Shown one piece after another: positions 23,622 through 32,841 of a DNA stretch of 64,000 nucleotides (positions within the stretch are counted from its first letter, which is position 1; each line of letters starts with the position of its first letter). Origin of the DNA: Marivibrio sp040218065 (lineage in GTDB: Bacteria; Pseudomonadota; Alphaproteobacteria; UBA8366; Aestuariispiraceae); NCBI RefSeq assembly GCF_040218065.1, contig NZ_JAVJQE010000012.1, forward strand, positions 51,673 to 115,672, given 5' to 3'. The translations under genes were made by a program, and so were the position numbers. The notes under the pieces are model-generated. The model searched no databases. It was not told where the DNA came from and was given only the letters and a program-made list of their open reading frames with translations.

Positions 23622-25198
23622 GCCCGCTCCTTCGTCTTGGTGAAGCGGATGTCCGGATTGACCTGCTGCTGGTGGTTCAATTCCCACATATTCCGCGCCA
23701 GAAACACCGGATTGCCGTCCCGGTCATGCGCCATGGCGGAACGGATGGACCCCTCGAACTTATCGAGCGTCTTCTTGTCGTCGGCCGCGACCCAACGCGC
23801 GGTCTCGTAAGGCGCGGGCTCGAGGGCGACCTTGATGTTGTATTCCGCCTCGATCCGCGCGGCGAGGACGTCGAGCTGCAGCTGGCCGACGACGCCGACG
23901 ATCCAGTTGGCGCCCAGCTCCGGCTTGAAGACCTGGGTGACGCCTTCCTCGGCCAGGCTTTCCAGCGCGCGCTGCAGATGCTTGCCCTTCATCGGGTCGT
24001 CGAGGCGCACGCGGCGCAGGATTTCGGGCGCGAAGTCGGGAATGCCGGTGAAGCGCAGATCGTCCGCCTCGCTCAACGTGTCGCCGACGCGCAAGGTGCC
24101 GTGGTTCGGCACGCCGATGATGTCGCCGGGGAAAGCCTCCTCGGCGAGCTCCCGGTCCTGGGCGAAGAACAGGATCGGGTTGTAGATCGCCATCGGTTTG
24201 CCGGAGCGCACGTGTTTCAGCTTCATCCCCCGCTTGAAGCGGCCCGAGACCAGCCGCACGAAGGCGATCCGGTCGCGATGGTTCGGGTCCATGTTGGCCT
24301 GCACCTTGAAGACGAAGCCGGTGACCTTCTCCTCCAGCGGGTCGACCGTGCGCGTATCGGCCTCCTGGCGGCGCGGCGGGGGTGCGTAGTCCTGCAGCGC
24401 GTCGAGCACCTGGCCGACCCCGAAATCGCGCAGCGCGCTGCCGAAGAAGACCGGCGTCATATGGCCGGCGCGATAAGCCTCCACGTCGAAATCCGGGCAC
24501 GCTTCGCGCGCCAGTTCCGCCTCCTCGCGCAGGCGGTCCAGCAGGCGCTCGGGGACGTGCTCGGCGATCTTGGGATCGTCCAGCCCGTTCACCTCGACCG
24601 ATTCCGTGCGATCGTCGCCGATCAGAAGCAGCCGGTCGCGCACGAGATCGTAACAGCCCATGAAGTCCTGCCCGACGCCGATCGGCCAGGTCAGCGGCGT
24701 GACGTCGAGCTGCAGTTCCTCGGCGATCTGGTCCATCAGTTCGAAGGGGTCGCGGGTCTCGCGGTCCATCTTGTTGATGAAGGTCGTGATCGGCACGTCG
24801 CGCAGGCGGCACACCTCGAACAGCTTCCGCGTCTGGGGCTCGATGCCCTTGGCGCCGTCGATCACCATGATGGCGCTGTCGACGGCCGTGAGCGTGCGGT
24901 ACGTGTCTTCCGAGAAGTCCTCGTGACCCGGCGTGTCCAGCAGATTGTAGTGAACGCCGCCGCGGATGAAGTGCATGACCGACGTGGTGACCGAGATGCC
25001 GCGCTGCTGCTCGATCTTCATCCAGTCGGAGCGCGCGCGCCGTCGCTCGCCCTTCGCCTTCACCTCGCCGGCCAGATGGATCGCGCCGCCGCGCAGCAGC
25101 AGTTTCTCCGTCAGCGTGGTCTTGCCGGCGTCCGGGTGCGAGATGATCGCGAAGGTGCGGCGGTTGAGCGCCGCTTCCTGAAACGTACCGTCGGGCAC
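23618..25198 (-). CDS. prfC: peptide chain release factor 3
   Basis: RF3 is a translational GTPase that removes RF1/RF2 from the ribosome after termination. The 526 residues carry G1 AIISHPDAGKTTLTEKLL, G2-region QQRGISVTTSVM, G3 LLDTPGHEDFSEDTYRTL and G4 INKMD. The RF3-type C-terminal domain includes LQLDVLAARIEAEYNIKVALEP and ARWVAADDKKTLDKF. Length and order match the E. coli type. It is first in a two-gene transcript with the CoA-transferase. The ATG at 25198 begins just before the G1 region, as expected. Confidence 0.97.
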   Translation of the reverse strand: MPDGTFQEAALNRRTFAIISHPDAGKTTLTEKLLLRGGAIHLAGEVKAKGERRRARSDWMKIEQQRGISVTTSVMHFIRGGVHYNLLDTPGHEDFSEDTYRTLTAVDSAIMVIDGAKGIEPQTRKLFEVCRLRDVPITTFINKMDRETRDPFELMDQIAEELQLDVTPLTWPIGVGQDFMGCYDLVRDRLLLIGDDRTESVEVNGLDDPKIAEHVPERLLDRLREEAELAREACPDFDVEAYRAGHMTPVFFGSALRDFGVGQVLDALQDYAPPPRRQEADTRTVDPLEEKVTGFVFKVQANMDPNHRDRIAFVRLVSGRFKRGMKLKHVRSGKPMAIYNPILFFAQDRELAEEAFPGDIIGVPNHGTLRVGDTLSEADDLRFTGIPDFAPEILRRVRLDDPMKGKHLQRALESLAEEGVTQVFKPELGANWIVGVVGQLQLDVLAARIEAEYNIKVALEPAPYETARWVAADDKKTLDKFEGSIRSAMAHDRDGNPVFLARNMWELNHQQQVNPDIRFTKTKERA

Positions 25199-25370
25199 GG
25201 GGCGTGCTCCTTGTCTCCAGAGGTCCGCCGGTTCTAATCCCGCGCGGGCGCGGCTTCAAGGCGGGGAAGCGGGGAGGAGAGGCGGGGGCGCGCACATGTT
25301 CCGCGCGCGCTCGGCTGTTTCGCCGCAATCCAGATTGCCGCGCGGGCGCCCATCGGCTAAGCGGCGGGGC

Positions 25371-26276
25371 ATGAGACGCGCGCCGCAACAGGACAATCCC
25401 ACGCTGGGCATCACGTTGGTGGTGACCGCTATGCTGATCTTCGCGACCCAGGACGCGATCACCAAACACCTGGCCCAGAGCTACGCGCCGGCGCAGATCC
25501 TGTGGGTGCGCTTCGTCTTCTACGCCGCCTTCGCGTTGCTTTTTTCCATGCGCAAGAAGCCCTTGCGTCAGTGCTTCAAGAGCGAAGCGCCCAAGCTGCA
25601 GATCCTCCGATCGCTGCTGATCCTGGCCGAGATCGGCTTCTTCATCGTCGCGATACGCGTCCTGTCGCTGGCCGAAATCCACTCGCTGATGGCGACCTTT
25701 CCGCTGATGGTGACCGCGATCGCCGCCGTCTTCCTGCGGGAGGCGGTCGGGATTCGGCGCTGGGCGGCTGTGCTGGTCGGCTTCGTCGGCGTGCTGATCA
25801 TCCTGCGGCCGGGCTTGGAGGCGCTGAAGCCCGGCGCGCTGGTGGCGTTGTTCACCGCCTTCCTGTTCGCCGGCTACAACGTGATGACCCGGGTCGTCGC
25901 GCGCTATGACGACAGCGAGACCTCGCTGGTCTATATGGCGGTGATCGGGGCTGTGGTGATGACCGCGATCGGGCCCTTCTTCTGGACGCCCCCGACGCTG
26001 GTTGACTGGGGTTGGCTGTTGCTGCTGAGCTGTACGGCCGCCACCGGGCATATGCTGTTGATCCAGGCGCTTGAGGCGGCGCCGGCCTCGGTCCTTCAGC
26101 CGTTCAATTACACCATGCTCGTCTTCGCGACGGGGATCGGCTACCTGGTCTTCGACGATCTGCCGGACCTGTGGACCGTCGTCGGGGCCGGCGTCGTGGT
26201 CGCCAGCGGCCTCTACACCATCTATCGCGAACGCGTGCGCGGCGCGAAACGCCCGCCGCCGGATCTGCGCACGTAG
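25371..26276 (+). CDS. DMT superfamily (EamA/RhaT-like) transporter
   Basis: An integral membrane protein of 301 residues with ten hydrophobic segments in two EamA halves. The first half begins PTLGITLVVTAMLIFATQDAITKHLAQ. The second has ALVALFTAFLFAGYNVMTRVVARYD and ends with VLQPFNYTMLVFATGIGYLVF, a strong family motif. It likely exports a small metabolite or drug, substrate unknown. I start at the ATG at 25371 preceded by GGCGGGGC; an earlier ATG at 25296 would add a polar Arg-rich leader with no homology. It is divergent from prfC and stands alone. Confidence 0.88.
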   Translation: MRRAPQQDNPTLGITLVVTAMLIFATQDAITKHLAQSYAPAQILWVRFVFYAAFALLFSMRKKPLRQCFKSEAPKLQILRSLLILAEIGFFIVAIRVLSLAEIHSLMATFPLMVTAIAAVFLREAVGIRRWAAVLVGFVGVLIILRPGLEALKPGALVALFTAFLFAGYNVMTRVVARYDDSETSLVYMAVIGAVVMTAIGPFFWTPPTLVDWGWLLLLSCTAATGHMLLIQALEAAPASVLQPFNYTMLVFATGIGYLVFDDLPDLWTVVGAGVVVASGLYTIYRERVRGAKRPPPDLRT

Positions 26277-26491
26277 GCCCCGTCGCTTCCCCGTACGCCC
26301 CGTACGCGATCCGGGCCGACAGCTCCCGGCGCCGCTCTTGCGATCCGCCGTTCCCCCGGGACGAGCCCGGGGTGACGGGTCTGCGGCGGACGAACCCGGC
26401 ATCGTGGGTCGGGGACGACGATGGGCGGCCTCTGCGCGATCTCCGCGCTAAGGGTTGCGATCCCCTTGGATCAGGGGCCGACGCCGATGGA
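26277..26491. other. convergent intergenic region with a GC-rich palindrome
   Basis: It holds CCGTACGCC twice in tandem and an inverted pair CCCGGGACGAGCCCGGGGTGACG at about 26355-26377, resembling one arm of the extragenic palindromes in this genome. No gene is visible. Confidence 0.5.
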
Positions 26492-27493
26492 TCAAGCGGC
26501 GCGTTCGGCGCGCGGCCAGCCGTTGATCTCCTCGCCCGACGCGAGGCGATCCAGCAGCCAGTCGTAGGTGCGGCGCACGCCGTCCTCCAGCGCGATCGAG
26601 GGGGTCCAGCCCAACGCCTGCAGCTTCGACGCGTCGACCAGTTTGCGCGGCGTTCCGTTCGGCTTGCTCGCATCGTAGACGAGGCGGCCTTCGAAGCCGA
26701 CGACGCGCTTTACCAACTCGGCCAGCGCGCCGATCGACACCTCTTCGCCCGTGCCGATATTGACGTGGCCTTCGGCGGAATAGTGTTTGGCCAGGAAAAC
26801 CGCGCCGTCGGCCAGATCCTCGACATGCAGGAACTCCCGCAAGGGCGAGCCGTCGCCCCAGACCGTCACCTCGGCGGCGCCGGCCTGCTTGGCCTCGTGA
26901 AAGCGCCGCAGCAGGGCGGGCAGGACGTGACCGCCCTCCAGGCTGAAATTATCGCCGGGACCGTAAAGGTTGGTCGGCATCACCGAGATGAAGTCGGCGT
27001 CGTACTGCCGGCGATAGGCGTCGCACAGCTTGATGCCGGCGATCTTGGCGAGCGCGTACCACTCGTTCGTCGGCTCCAACGGGCCGGTCAGCAGCGCGTC
27101 TTCGCTCATCGGCTGCGGCGCCAGCCGGGGATAGATGCAGGACGAGCCGAGGAAGATCAGCTTCTCCACACCGGCCTCGTAGGCGCCGTGGATCAGATGC
27201 GTCTCGATCGCGAGGTTCTCGTACAGGAACTCCGCCGGCCGGGTGTCGTTCGCCTGGATGCCGCCCACCTTGGCGGCGGCGACAAAGACGGCGTCCGGCT
27301 TCTCGGCCGCAAGCCAGCCCTCGACCTCGCGTTGACGGCCGAGATCGAGGGTCTCGCGCCCGGCTGTGAGGATCTCGCAGCCCTCGCTCTCCAGCCGCCG
27401 GACGAGCGCTCCGCCCACAAGCCCGCGATGGCCCGCGACGAAGACGCGCTTGCCCGAAAGCGGGTAGAGCGGTCGGCCGGCCGGCGCCGTCAC
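26492..27493 (-). CDS. fcl: GDP-L-fucose synthase
   Basis: An NADPH-dependent SDR-type epimerase/reductase of 333 residues that turns GDP-4-keto-6-deoxymannose into GDP-L-fucose for surface polysaccharide. Signatures are VFVAGHRGLVGGALVRRL (NADP-binding), FLGSSCIYP (catalytic Ser) and NEWYALAKIAG (YxxxK). The GTG start at 27493 overlaps the livM stop as GTGA, so it is translationally coupled to an ABC transporter. The usual partner gmd is not in the window. It may simply have been captured by the operon, with its product used by the envelope cluster near 39-47 kb. Confidence 0.93.
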   Translation of the reverse strand: MTAPAGRPLYPLSGKRVFVAGHRGLVGGALVRRLESEGCEILTAGRETLDLGRQREVEGWLAAEKPDAVFVAAAKVGGIQANDTRPAEFLYENLAIETHLIHGAYEAGVEKLIFLGSSCIYPRLAPQPMSEDALLTGPLEPTNEWYALAKIAGIKLCDAYRRQYDADFISVMPTNLYGPGDNFSLEGGHVLPALLRRFHEAKQAGAAEVTVWGDGSPLREFLHVEDLADGAVFLAKHYSAEGHVNIGTGEEVSIGALAELVKRVVGFEGRLVYDASKPNGTPRKLVDASKLQALGWTPSIALEDGVRRTYDWLLDRLASGEEINGWPRAERAA

Positions 27494-28806
27494 GCAGCGC
27501 TCCCCGTCGTGCGTTCCGGGATTAGGCCCCGCGGGGCGAAGCGCATCACCAGAAGCAGGATCGCCCCCATCAGCAGATAGCGGGTGTAAGCCGCGCCGGC
27601 GACCAGATGCTGGGCGACGGTCGAATCCTCCGACAGCGGGATGGTGATCGTCTGCATGAACCACTGGCCCATCGGCTCCGCCTGGACCCACAGGAACCAG
27701 ATCACGAAGCCGCCGAGCACGGCCCCGAAATTGTTTCCCGAGCCGCCCAGGATGACCATCACCCAGATCAGGAAGGTGTAGCGCAGCGGGATATAGCTGG
27801 TCGGCGTCAACTGGCCGTCCAGCGTCGTCAGCATCGCGCCGGCGAAGCCGCAGACCGCGCAGCCCATGATGAAGGTTTGCAGGTGGCGGCGCTTGACGTC
27901 CTTGCCCATTGCGGCGGCCGCGTCGCGATTGTCGCGGATCGCGCGCATCATCCGACCCCAGGGGGAGCGCAACGCGCGCTCGGCGAACCACATGACGATC
28001 GCGAGGCCGGCGACGAACAGCACCGCGTAGCACAGCTTCACGAACAGGCTGGCCGCGTCCGCGACGTCGGCGGCGCCGAAGAAGTTCGCCAGACCGATGA
28101 ACCAATCCTGCTCGACCAGATCGACCTCGTAGGGCACGGGGCGGGGAATGCCGGTGACGTTCTTCACGCCGCGCGAGAGCCATTCCTCATACTTGATGAT
28201 GGCGATGATGATCTCGGAGATGCCGAGCGTCGCAATCGCAAGGTAGTCGGCGCGCAGCCCCAGCGCGATCTTGCCGATGAACCAGCCCGCGCCCGCCGCG
28301 ACCAGCGCGCCGATCGGCCAAGCGACCAGAACCGGCAGACCCAGCCCGCCGAGATAGCCGGACAGCGCCGGGTCGATCGCCTCGATCTTGGAGGTCGCCG
28401 GGCCGAAGAACTGGCCGATCACGAAATATCCGATCAGCAGCGTGACGATGGTCGCCGGCAGCTTGAACGGCCGTTCCGTCACGCGGCGCACCGCGACAGT
28501 GGCCGCGATGGTGCCGAGCAGCGCGACGAAGGACAGGAACAGCTCCCAGCCGGCGGCCTCCCAAGCCGCGCCCACCGGCGGCATGGCGATCAGCACGACC
28601 GTCAGGCCGCCCAGCGCCGTGAAACCCATCACGCCGACGTTGAAGAGCCCGGCGTAGCCCCACTGCATGTTCACGCCCAGCGCCATGATCGCGGAGATGA
28701 CGCAGAGATTGAAGATGTTAAAGGCGACGTTCCAGCTCTGGTAGAAGCCGACGAAGATCAGCACCAGGGCCATCAGGCCGTAGAGAAGGGCGATGCGTTT
28801 CGTCAT
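27490..28806 (-). CDS. livM: branched-chain amino acid-type ABC transporter permease LivM
   Basis: A 438-residue inner-membrane permease, longer than minimal LivM because of extra helices before the core. The diagnostic part is GLRADYLAIATLGISEIIIAIIKYEEWLSRG..., followed by SPWGRMMRAIRDNRDAAAAMGKDVKRRHLQTFIMGCAVCGFAGAM and LGGSGNNFGAVLGGFVI. It pairs with LivH to form the channel energised by LivG and LivF. Its start overlaps livH as ATGA, and its stop overlaps fcl. Confidence 0.94.
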   Translation of the reverse strand: MTKRIALLYGLMALVLIFVGFYQSWNVAFNIFNLCVISAIMALGVNMQWGYAGLFNVGVMGFTALGGLTVVLIAMPPVGAAWEAAGWELFLSFVALLGTIAATVAVRRVTERPFKLPATIVTLLIGYFVIGQFFGPATSKIEAIDPALSGYLGGLGLPVLVAWPIGALVAAGAGWFIGKIALGLRADYLAIATLGISEIIIAIIKYEEWLSRGVKNVTGIPRPVPYEVDLVEQDWFIGLANFFGAADVADAASLFVKLCYAVLFVAGLAIVMWFAERALRSPWGRMMRAIRDNRDAAAAMGKDVKRRHLQTFIMGCAVCGFAGAMLTTLDGQLTPTSYIPLRYTFLIWVMVILGGSGNNFGAVLGGFVIWFLWVQAEPMGQWFMQTITIPLSEDSTVAQHLVAGAAYTRYLLMGAILLLVMRFAPRGLIPERTTGSAA

Positions 28807-29813
28807 ATGACTTTTCCGCGGATGATGCCGGTCGGCCGGATCAAGAGAACGGCCACCAGGATGATGAAGGAGACGGCGAACTTGTAGTCCGTCGACAGCA
28901 GCTGCACGAGCCCGTCCGGCGCCCAGCCCTCCGGCCCGAGATAGGCCAAGACCTTGCGGAAGGCGTAGGTCACCATGACCTCCGAGAAGGCGACGATGAA
29001 GGCCCCCAGGATCGCGCCCACCGGTTGACCGATGCCGCCGAGGATCGTTGCGGCGAAAATGGGCAGCAGGATCTGCAGGAAGATGAAGGGCTTGTAGGTC
29101 TTGTCGAGGCCGTACAGCGTGCCGGCGATCGCCGCCAGCGCGGCCGCGATGATCCAGCAGATGGCGACCACTTTCTCCGGACTGATGCCGGAAAGCAGCG
29201 CCAGATCCTCATCGTCCGAATAGGCGCGCATCGCCTTGCCTGACTTGGTTTTCTGCAGGAACCAGAACAGCGCGGAGACGACCGCCACGGCGACGACGAC
29301 GGTGATCACCTGGGTCTGCTTGATGGCGATCCCCTCGTCCAGGCCCATGGCGCGGCGGCTGTCGAGCGCGCCGATGATGAACCGCTCGCCGTCGGCGAAG
29401 CTCTGATCGCCGGGTCCGATAACGATGCGGATCACGCCCGCCAACACAAACATCACGCCGACCGAGACGATCGCCATCACGATGGGGTTGGAGCGCTGCC
29501 GGCGATAGAAGCGGAAGACCATGCGGTCGGTGACCAGCGCCATGCCGATCGCGGCCAACACGCCGATCGGAAGGGCCAAAAGGGCGGTGGGGAAGGGGGC
29601 GATGCTCACTCCCGCCTCCTGCAGGGCCCAAGTCGCCAGGATGGACGCCATCGCGCCGAAGCTCATCAACTCGCCGTGCGAGAAGTTGGCGAAGCGCAGG
29701 ATGCCGAAGATCAGCGTGACGCCCAGCGCGCCGAGGGCGAGTTGCGCGCCGTAGGCGGTCGCCGGCACGACGACGAAATTGGCGAAAAGGGCGAGGGCGT
29801 TGAGGATCTCCAT
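28803..29813 (-). CDS. livH: branched-chain amino acid-type ABC transporter permease LivH
   Basis: A 336-residue inner-membrane permease. Family motifs are LGALGVTLIFGILRFANFSHGELMSFGAM near the start, GKAMRAYSDDEDLALLSGISPEKVVAICWIIAAALAAIAGTLYG in the middle and LGGIGQPVGAILGAFIVAFSEVM after it. It forms a heterodimer with LivM. It lies 4 bp after livF and overlaps livM by four bases. Confidence 0.94.
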   Translation of the reverse strand: MEILNALALFANFVVVPATAYGAQLALGALGVTLIFGILRFANFSHGELMSFGAMASILATWALQEAGVSIAPFPTALLALPIGVLAAIGMALVTDRMVFRFYRRQRSNPIVMAIVSVGVMFVLAGVIRIVIGPGDQSFADGERFIIGALDSRRAMGLDEGIAIKQTQVITVVVAVAVVSALFWFLQKTKSGKAMRAYSDDEDLALLSGISPEKVVAICWIIAAALAAIAGTLYGLDKTYKPFIFLQILLPIFAATILGGIGQPVGAILGAFIVAFSEVMVTYAFRKVLAYLGPEGWAPDGLVQLLSTDYKFAVSFIILVAVLLIRPTGIIRGKVI

Positions 29814-29817
29814 CGGC

Positions 29818-30522
29818 TCAGCCCCCCAGGAAGGAGCGCCGCACTTCCTCGTTCGCGAGGAGCGCTTCGCCCGTGTCGGTGAATTTGTTGCGGCCCTGGA
29901 CCAGCACGAAGCCGTGGTCGGCGATCTCCAACGCCTGGCGGGCGTTCTGCTCGACCATCAGGATTGCGACGCCGGTCTCGGCGATCTCCAGGATCTTGTC
30001 GAACAGCTCGTCCATCACGATCGGCGAGACGCCGGCCGTCGGCTCGTCCAGCATCAGAAGCTTCGGATTGGTCATCATGGCGCGGCCCACCGCGACCTGC
30101 TGACGCTGGCCGCCGGAGAGCTCGCCCGCCGGCTGGTTGCGCTTCTCCGCCAGGATCGGGAACAGCGAGAAGACGAATTCCTTGCTGTCCGACAGATCGT
30201 CGTCGCGGATGAAGCCGCCCATTTCGAGATTTTCCTCGACGGTGAGCGAGACGAAGACGTTGCGGTTCTGCGGCACGTAGCCCATGCCCTTCGGCACGCG
30301 GTTCTGGGGGGGCACGTGGGTGATGTCCTCGCCGTCCAGGACGATCGATCCCTCGCGCAGGTTCAGCATGCCGAAGACCGCCTTCATGGCCGTCGACTTG
30401 CCGGCGCCGTTGGGGCCGACGACGACCGCGATCTCGCCCTTCTCCACGGTGATGGAGCAGTCGTGGATGATGTCGACGCCGCCGTACCCGCCGGTCATGC
30501 CGGTTGCGGAAAGAAAACTCAT
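29818..30522 (-). CDS. livF: ABC transporter ATP-binding protein LivF
   Basis: A 234-residue ATPase. Visible are Walker A VGPNGAGKSTAMKAV, Q-loop PQNRNVFVSLTVEENL, signature LSGGQRQQVAVGRAMM and Walker B LLMLDEPTAGVSP. The C-terminal ILMVEQNARQALEIADHGFVLVQG is characteristic of LivF rather than LivG. It overlaps livG by ATGA. Confidence 0.94.
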   Translation of the reverse strand: MSFLSATGMTGGYGGVDIIHDCSITVEKGEIAVVVGPNGAGKSTAMKAVFGMLNLREGSIVLDGEDITHVPPQNRVPKGMGYVPQNRNVFVSLTVEENLEMGGFIRDDDLSDSKEFVFSLFPILAEKRNQPAGELSGGQRQQVAVGRAMMTNPKLLMLDEPTAGVSPIVMDELFDKILEIAETGVAILMVEQNARQALEIADHGFVLVQGRNKFTDTGEALLANEEVRRSFLGG

Positions 30523-31304
30523 GCGTCCGCCTTTTTCTTCTTATTGCTGAGGCCGGTGCCGAGATAGGCCTCGATCACCTCCTCGTTGTTCTTCACCTCT
30601 TCGATCGTGCCCTGGGTCAGAAGCTTGCCCTCGGCCATCACGATGACCGGGTCGCACAGGCGCGCGATGAAGTCCATGTCGTGCTCGATCAGGCAGAAGG
30701 TGTAGCCGCGCTCTTCGTTGAGGCGCTGGATCGACGTGGCGATGGTGTTCAACAGCGTGCGATTCACGCCGGCCCCGACCTCGTCCAGGAAGACGATCTT
30801 CGCGTCCACCATCATCGTGCGGCCGAGCTCCAGCAGCTTCTTCTGCCCGCCGGAAAGATTGCCGGCCAACTCGTTCTCAAGGTGCGAGATCTCGAGGAAA
30901 TCGATCACCTCGCGCGCGCGCTCGCGCACCTTGGCCTCGGTCTCCATAACTTTCCGGAAATTGAACCAGGTGTGGCGCAGCTGTTCGCCTTCCTGCTGGC
31001 CGGGGACGACCATCAGGTTCTCGAGCACCGTGAGTGTGGAGAATTCATGCGCGATCTGGAAGGTGCGCAGCAGGCCCTTGTGGAAGAGCTCGTGCGGCTG
31101 CAGCGCGGTCACGTCCTCGCCGTCGAGATAGATTTTGCCGGACGAGGGCGGAAAGGCGCCGGCGATGATGTTGAACAGCGTGGTCTTGCCCGCCCCGTTC
31201 GGGCCGATCAGCCCGGTGATCGAGCCTTCCTCGATCTCCAGCGACACCCCGTCGACCGCGCGGATGCCGCCGAACCGTTTTTCGACGTCTTCTACCCTGA
31301 TCAT
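30519..31304 (-). CDS. livG: ABC transporter ATP-binding protein LivG
   Basis: A 261-residue ATPase. Walker A is IGPNGAGKTTLFNIIAG. RTFQIAHEFSTLTVLENLMV follows the Q-loop region, the signature is LSGGQKKLLELGRTMM and Walker B reads IVFLDEVGAGVN, with the uncommon DEVGAG in place of DEPAAG. The C-terminus has CLIEHDMDFIARLCDPVIVMAEGKLLTQG, typical of LivG. It is the first gene after the livK hairpin. Confidence 0.94.
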   Translation of the reverse strand: MIRVEDVEKRFGGIRAVDGVSLEIEEGSITGLIGPNGAGKTTLFNIIAGAFPPSSGKIYLDGEDVTALQPHELFHKGLLRTFQIAHEFSTLTVLENLMVVPGQQEGEQLRHTWFNFRKVMETEAKVRERAREVIDFLEISHLENELAGNLSGGQKKLLELGRTMMVDAKIVFLDEVGAGVNRTLLNTIATSIQRLNEERGYTFCLIEHDMDFIARLCDPVIVMAEGKLLTQGTIEEVKNNEEVIEAYLGTGLSNKKKKADA

Positions 31305-31360
31305 ACCGAAAACCGTCCCCGACTACCGCTGGACGCACCCCGACGCGCCCCTTGAAAGAA

Positions 31361-31391
31361 GGAACGGCCAGGGGATCGCCCTGACCGTTCC
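31361..31391 (-). terminator. terminator/attenuator between livK and livG
   Basis: A 13-bp stem with one mismatch (GGAACGGCCAGGG / CCCTGACCGTTCC) and a 5-nt loop, followed on the minus strand by TTCTTTC. It lies 28 bp past the livK stop and would limit readthrough into the permease and ATPase genes. Confidence 0.75.
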
Positions 31392-31418
31392 TCCCGACAC
31401 AGATCGGAAAGCCGATCC

Positions 31419-32606
31419 TTAGTGGTACATGACCGTCGTGAACTCGCCGTTCTCGACGATGGTCTCGCGGAAGCTGCCCGCGGACTCGCCCGGCTCGATC
31501 AGCTCCAGCGCGGTGCCGCCGACATAGTCGATGTCGCCGCCGTCCGCCAGGATCTGCAGGGCCTTCTTGAGCTCGCCCGGGAAGATCTTCTCGCCCGGCG
31601 CGTTGGCGACCATCATGATCTCGTCCTTGTAGACGGCCGGATCGGTCGAGTTCGCCGCCTGCATGGCCAGCAGGATCAGCGCGGAGGCGTCGTAGGCCTC
31701 GGGGACGTAGGGATCGTCGCCCTTGAAGCCCTTGCCCTCGGCCAGCTCGGCCAGCATGTCGGCGCCGGGGCTGTCGGTGCCCGGGTTGGTGCCGATGGAG
31801 CCGTCGAGCGCGTCGCCGAAGTGATCGGTCAGCGCCTGGCCGACCATGCCGTCCGGCAGCACGAAACGGTCGAACGCGCCGGTGTCGAGGGAGGCCTGGA
31901 TCATGCCCTTGCCGCCCTGGTCGAGATAGCCGGCGACGATCAGCACCTCGCCGCCCGCGGCGGCCAGCGTGCCGACTTCGGCCGAGTAGTCGGCCTTGCC
32001 GTCCTCATGCGCGGCGACGGCCGTGATCGTGCCGCCCTTCGCCTCGAAGGCGGCCTGGATCGAATCGGCGAGGCCTTTGCCGTAGTCGTTGTTGGTGTAG
32101 GTCAGCGCGGCGGTCTTGATGCCGCGACGCTCCAGAATGTCGCCGATGATCTCGCCCTGACGCGCGTCGGACGGCGCGGTGCGGAAGAAGTAGCCGTCGT
32201 CCTCGATCGTCGTCAGCGCCGGCGAAGTCGCGGACGGCGAGATCAGGACCATGCCGTTCGGCCGGGCCACATTGTTCAACACCGCCGTGGTGGCGCCGGA
32301 GCAGGTCGCCCCGTTGATTCCGGCCACGCCTTCCGAGGTCACCAGACGCTCGGCCGCGGCGGTCGCCGCGGCGGCGTCGATGCAGGTGCTGTCGCCGCGG
32401 ACCGAGACGACTTTCATGCCGCCCATGAAGACCCCGCTGTCCGAGACCTCCTGGATCGCCATTTCGCCGCCCTCGGCCATCGGCTTGACCAGCGACTCGG
32501 TCGGGCCGGTGAAGCCTTGAAGCATGCCGATCTTGACCGTGTCCTGGGCTGCGGCCGGCGCCGCGACGGCGGCCGAAGTGAGCAGGATCGCGAGCATTTT
32601 CCTCAT
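31419..32606 (-). CDS. livK: ABC transporter substrate-binding protein (LivK-like)
   Basis: A periplasmic type I binding protein of 395 residues. The signal peptide is MRKMLAILLTSAAVAAPAAAQ, followed by DTVKIGMLQGFTGPTESL. Family features include VAGINGATCSGATTAVLN and LISPSATSPALTTIEDDGYFFRTAPSDARQGEI. The C-terminal half has VPEAYDASALILLAMQAANS. The ligand could be branched-chain amino acids, other amino acids or amides; the sequence alone does not say. The ATG at 32606 is chosen because it opens the signal peptide and follows GGAAGG. Confidence 0.92.
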   Translation of the reverse strand: MRKMLAILLTSAAVAAPAAAQDTVKIGMLQGFTGPTESLVKPMAEGGEMAIQEVSDSGVFMGGMKVVSVRGDSTCIDAAAATAAAERLVTSEGVAGINGATCSGATTAVLNNVARPNGMVLISPSATSPALTTIEDDGYFFRTAPSDARQGEIIGDILERRGIKTAALTYTNNDYGKGLADSIQAAFEAKGGTITAVAAHEDGKADYSAEVGTLAAAGGEVLIVAGYLDQGGKGMIQASLDTGAFDRFVLPDGMVGQALTDHFGDALDGSIGTNPGTDSPGADMLAELAEGKGFKGDDPYVPEAYDASALILLAMQAANSTDPAVYKDEIMMVANAPGEKIFPGELKKALQILADGGDIDYVGGTALELIEPGESAGSFRETIVENGEFTTVMYH

Positions 32607-32652
32607 GATGTACCTTCCCTGTGTGATGAGGAGTCTTGTTCTATAGCCGCGC

Positions 32653-32680
32653 AGTATACAGATCGGCGCGGCGGTTTCCA
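32653..32680 (-). promoter_or_regulatory. promoter of the liv operon
   Basis: On the minus strand TGGAAA (32680-32675), a 16-bp spacer and TATACT (32658-32653), about 47 bp upstream of the livK ATG. Confidence 0.6.
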
Positions 32681-32732
32681 CCCGTGCGAAATGGGATTGT
32701 CACATTGCCGCGCCCCACGCGCGTCGAGGGCT

Positions 32733-32760
32733 TTGCGCGTCCGGCGCGATGGCGTAGGCT
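32733..32760 (+). promoter_or_regulatory. candidate ssb promoter
   Basis: TTGCGC (32733-32738), a 16-bp spacer and TAGGCT (32755-32760), about 80 bp upstream of the ssb ATG. It has the same TTGCGC-16-TAnGCT form as the candidate at 9213-9240. Confidence 0.4.
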
Positions 32761-32841
32761 GTCGCCCGCGCCGTCGGACGCCTGGGCCGAGGGCGCGCCC
32801 AGCCGTCAGCCGCCGTCACGTCATTTCAATTTGGGGGATCC

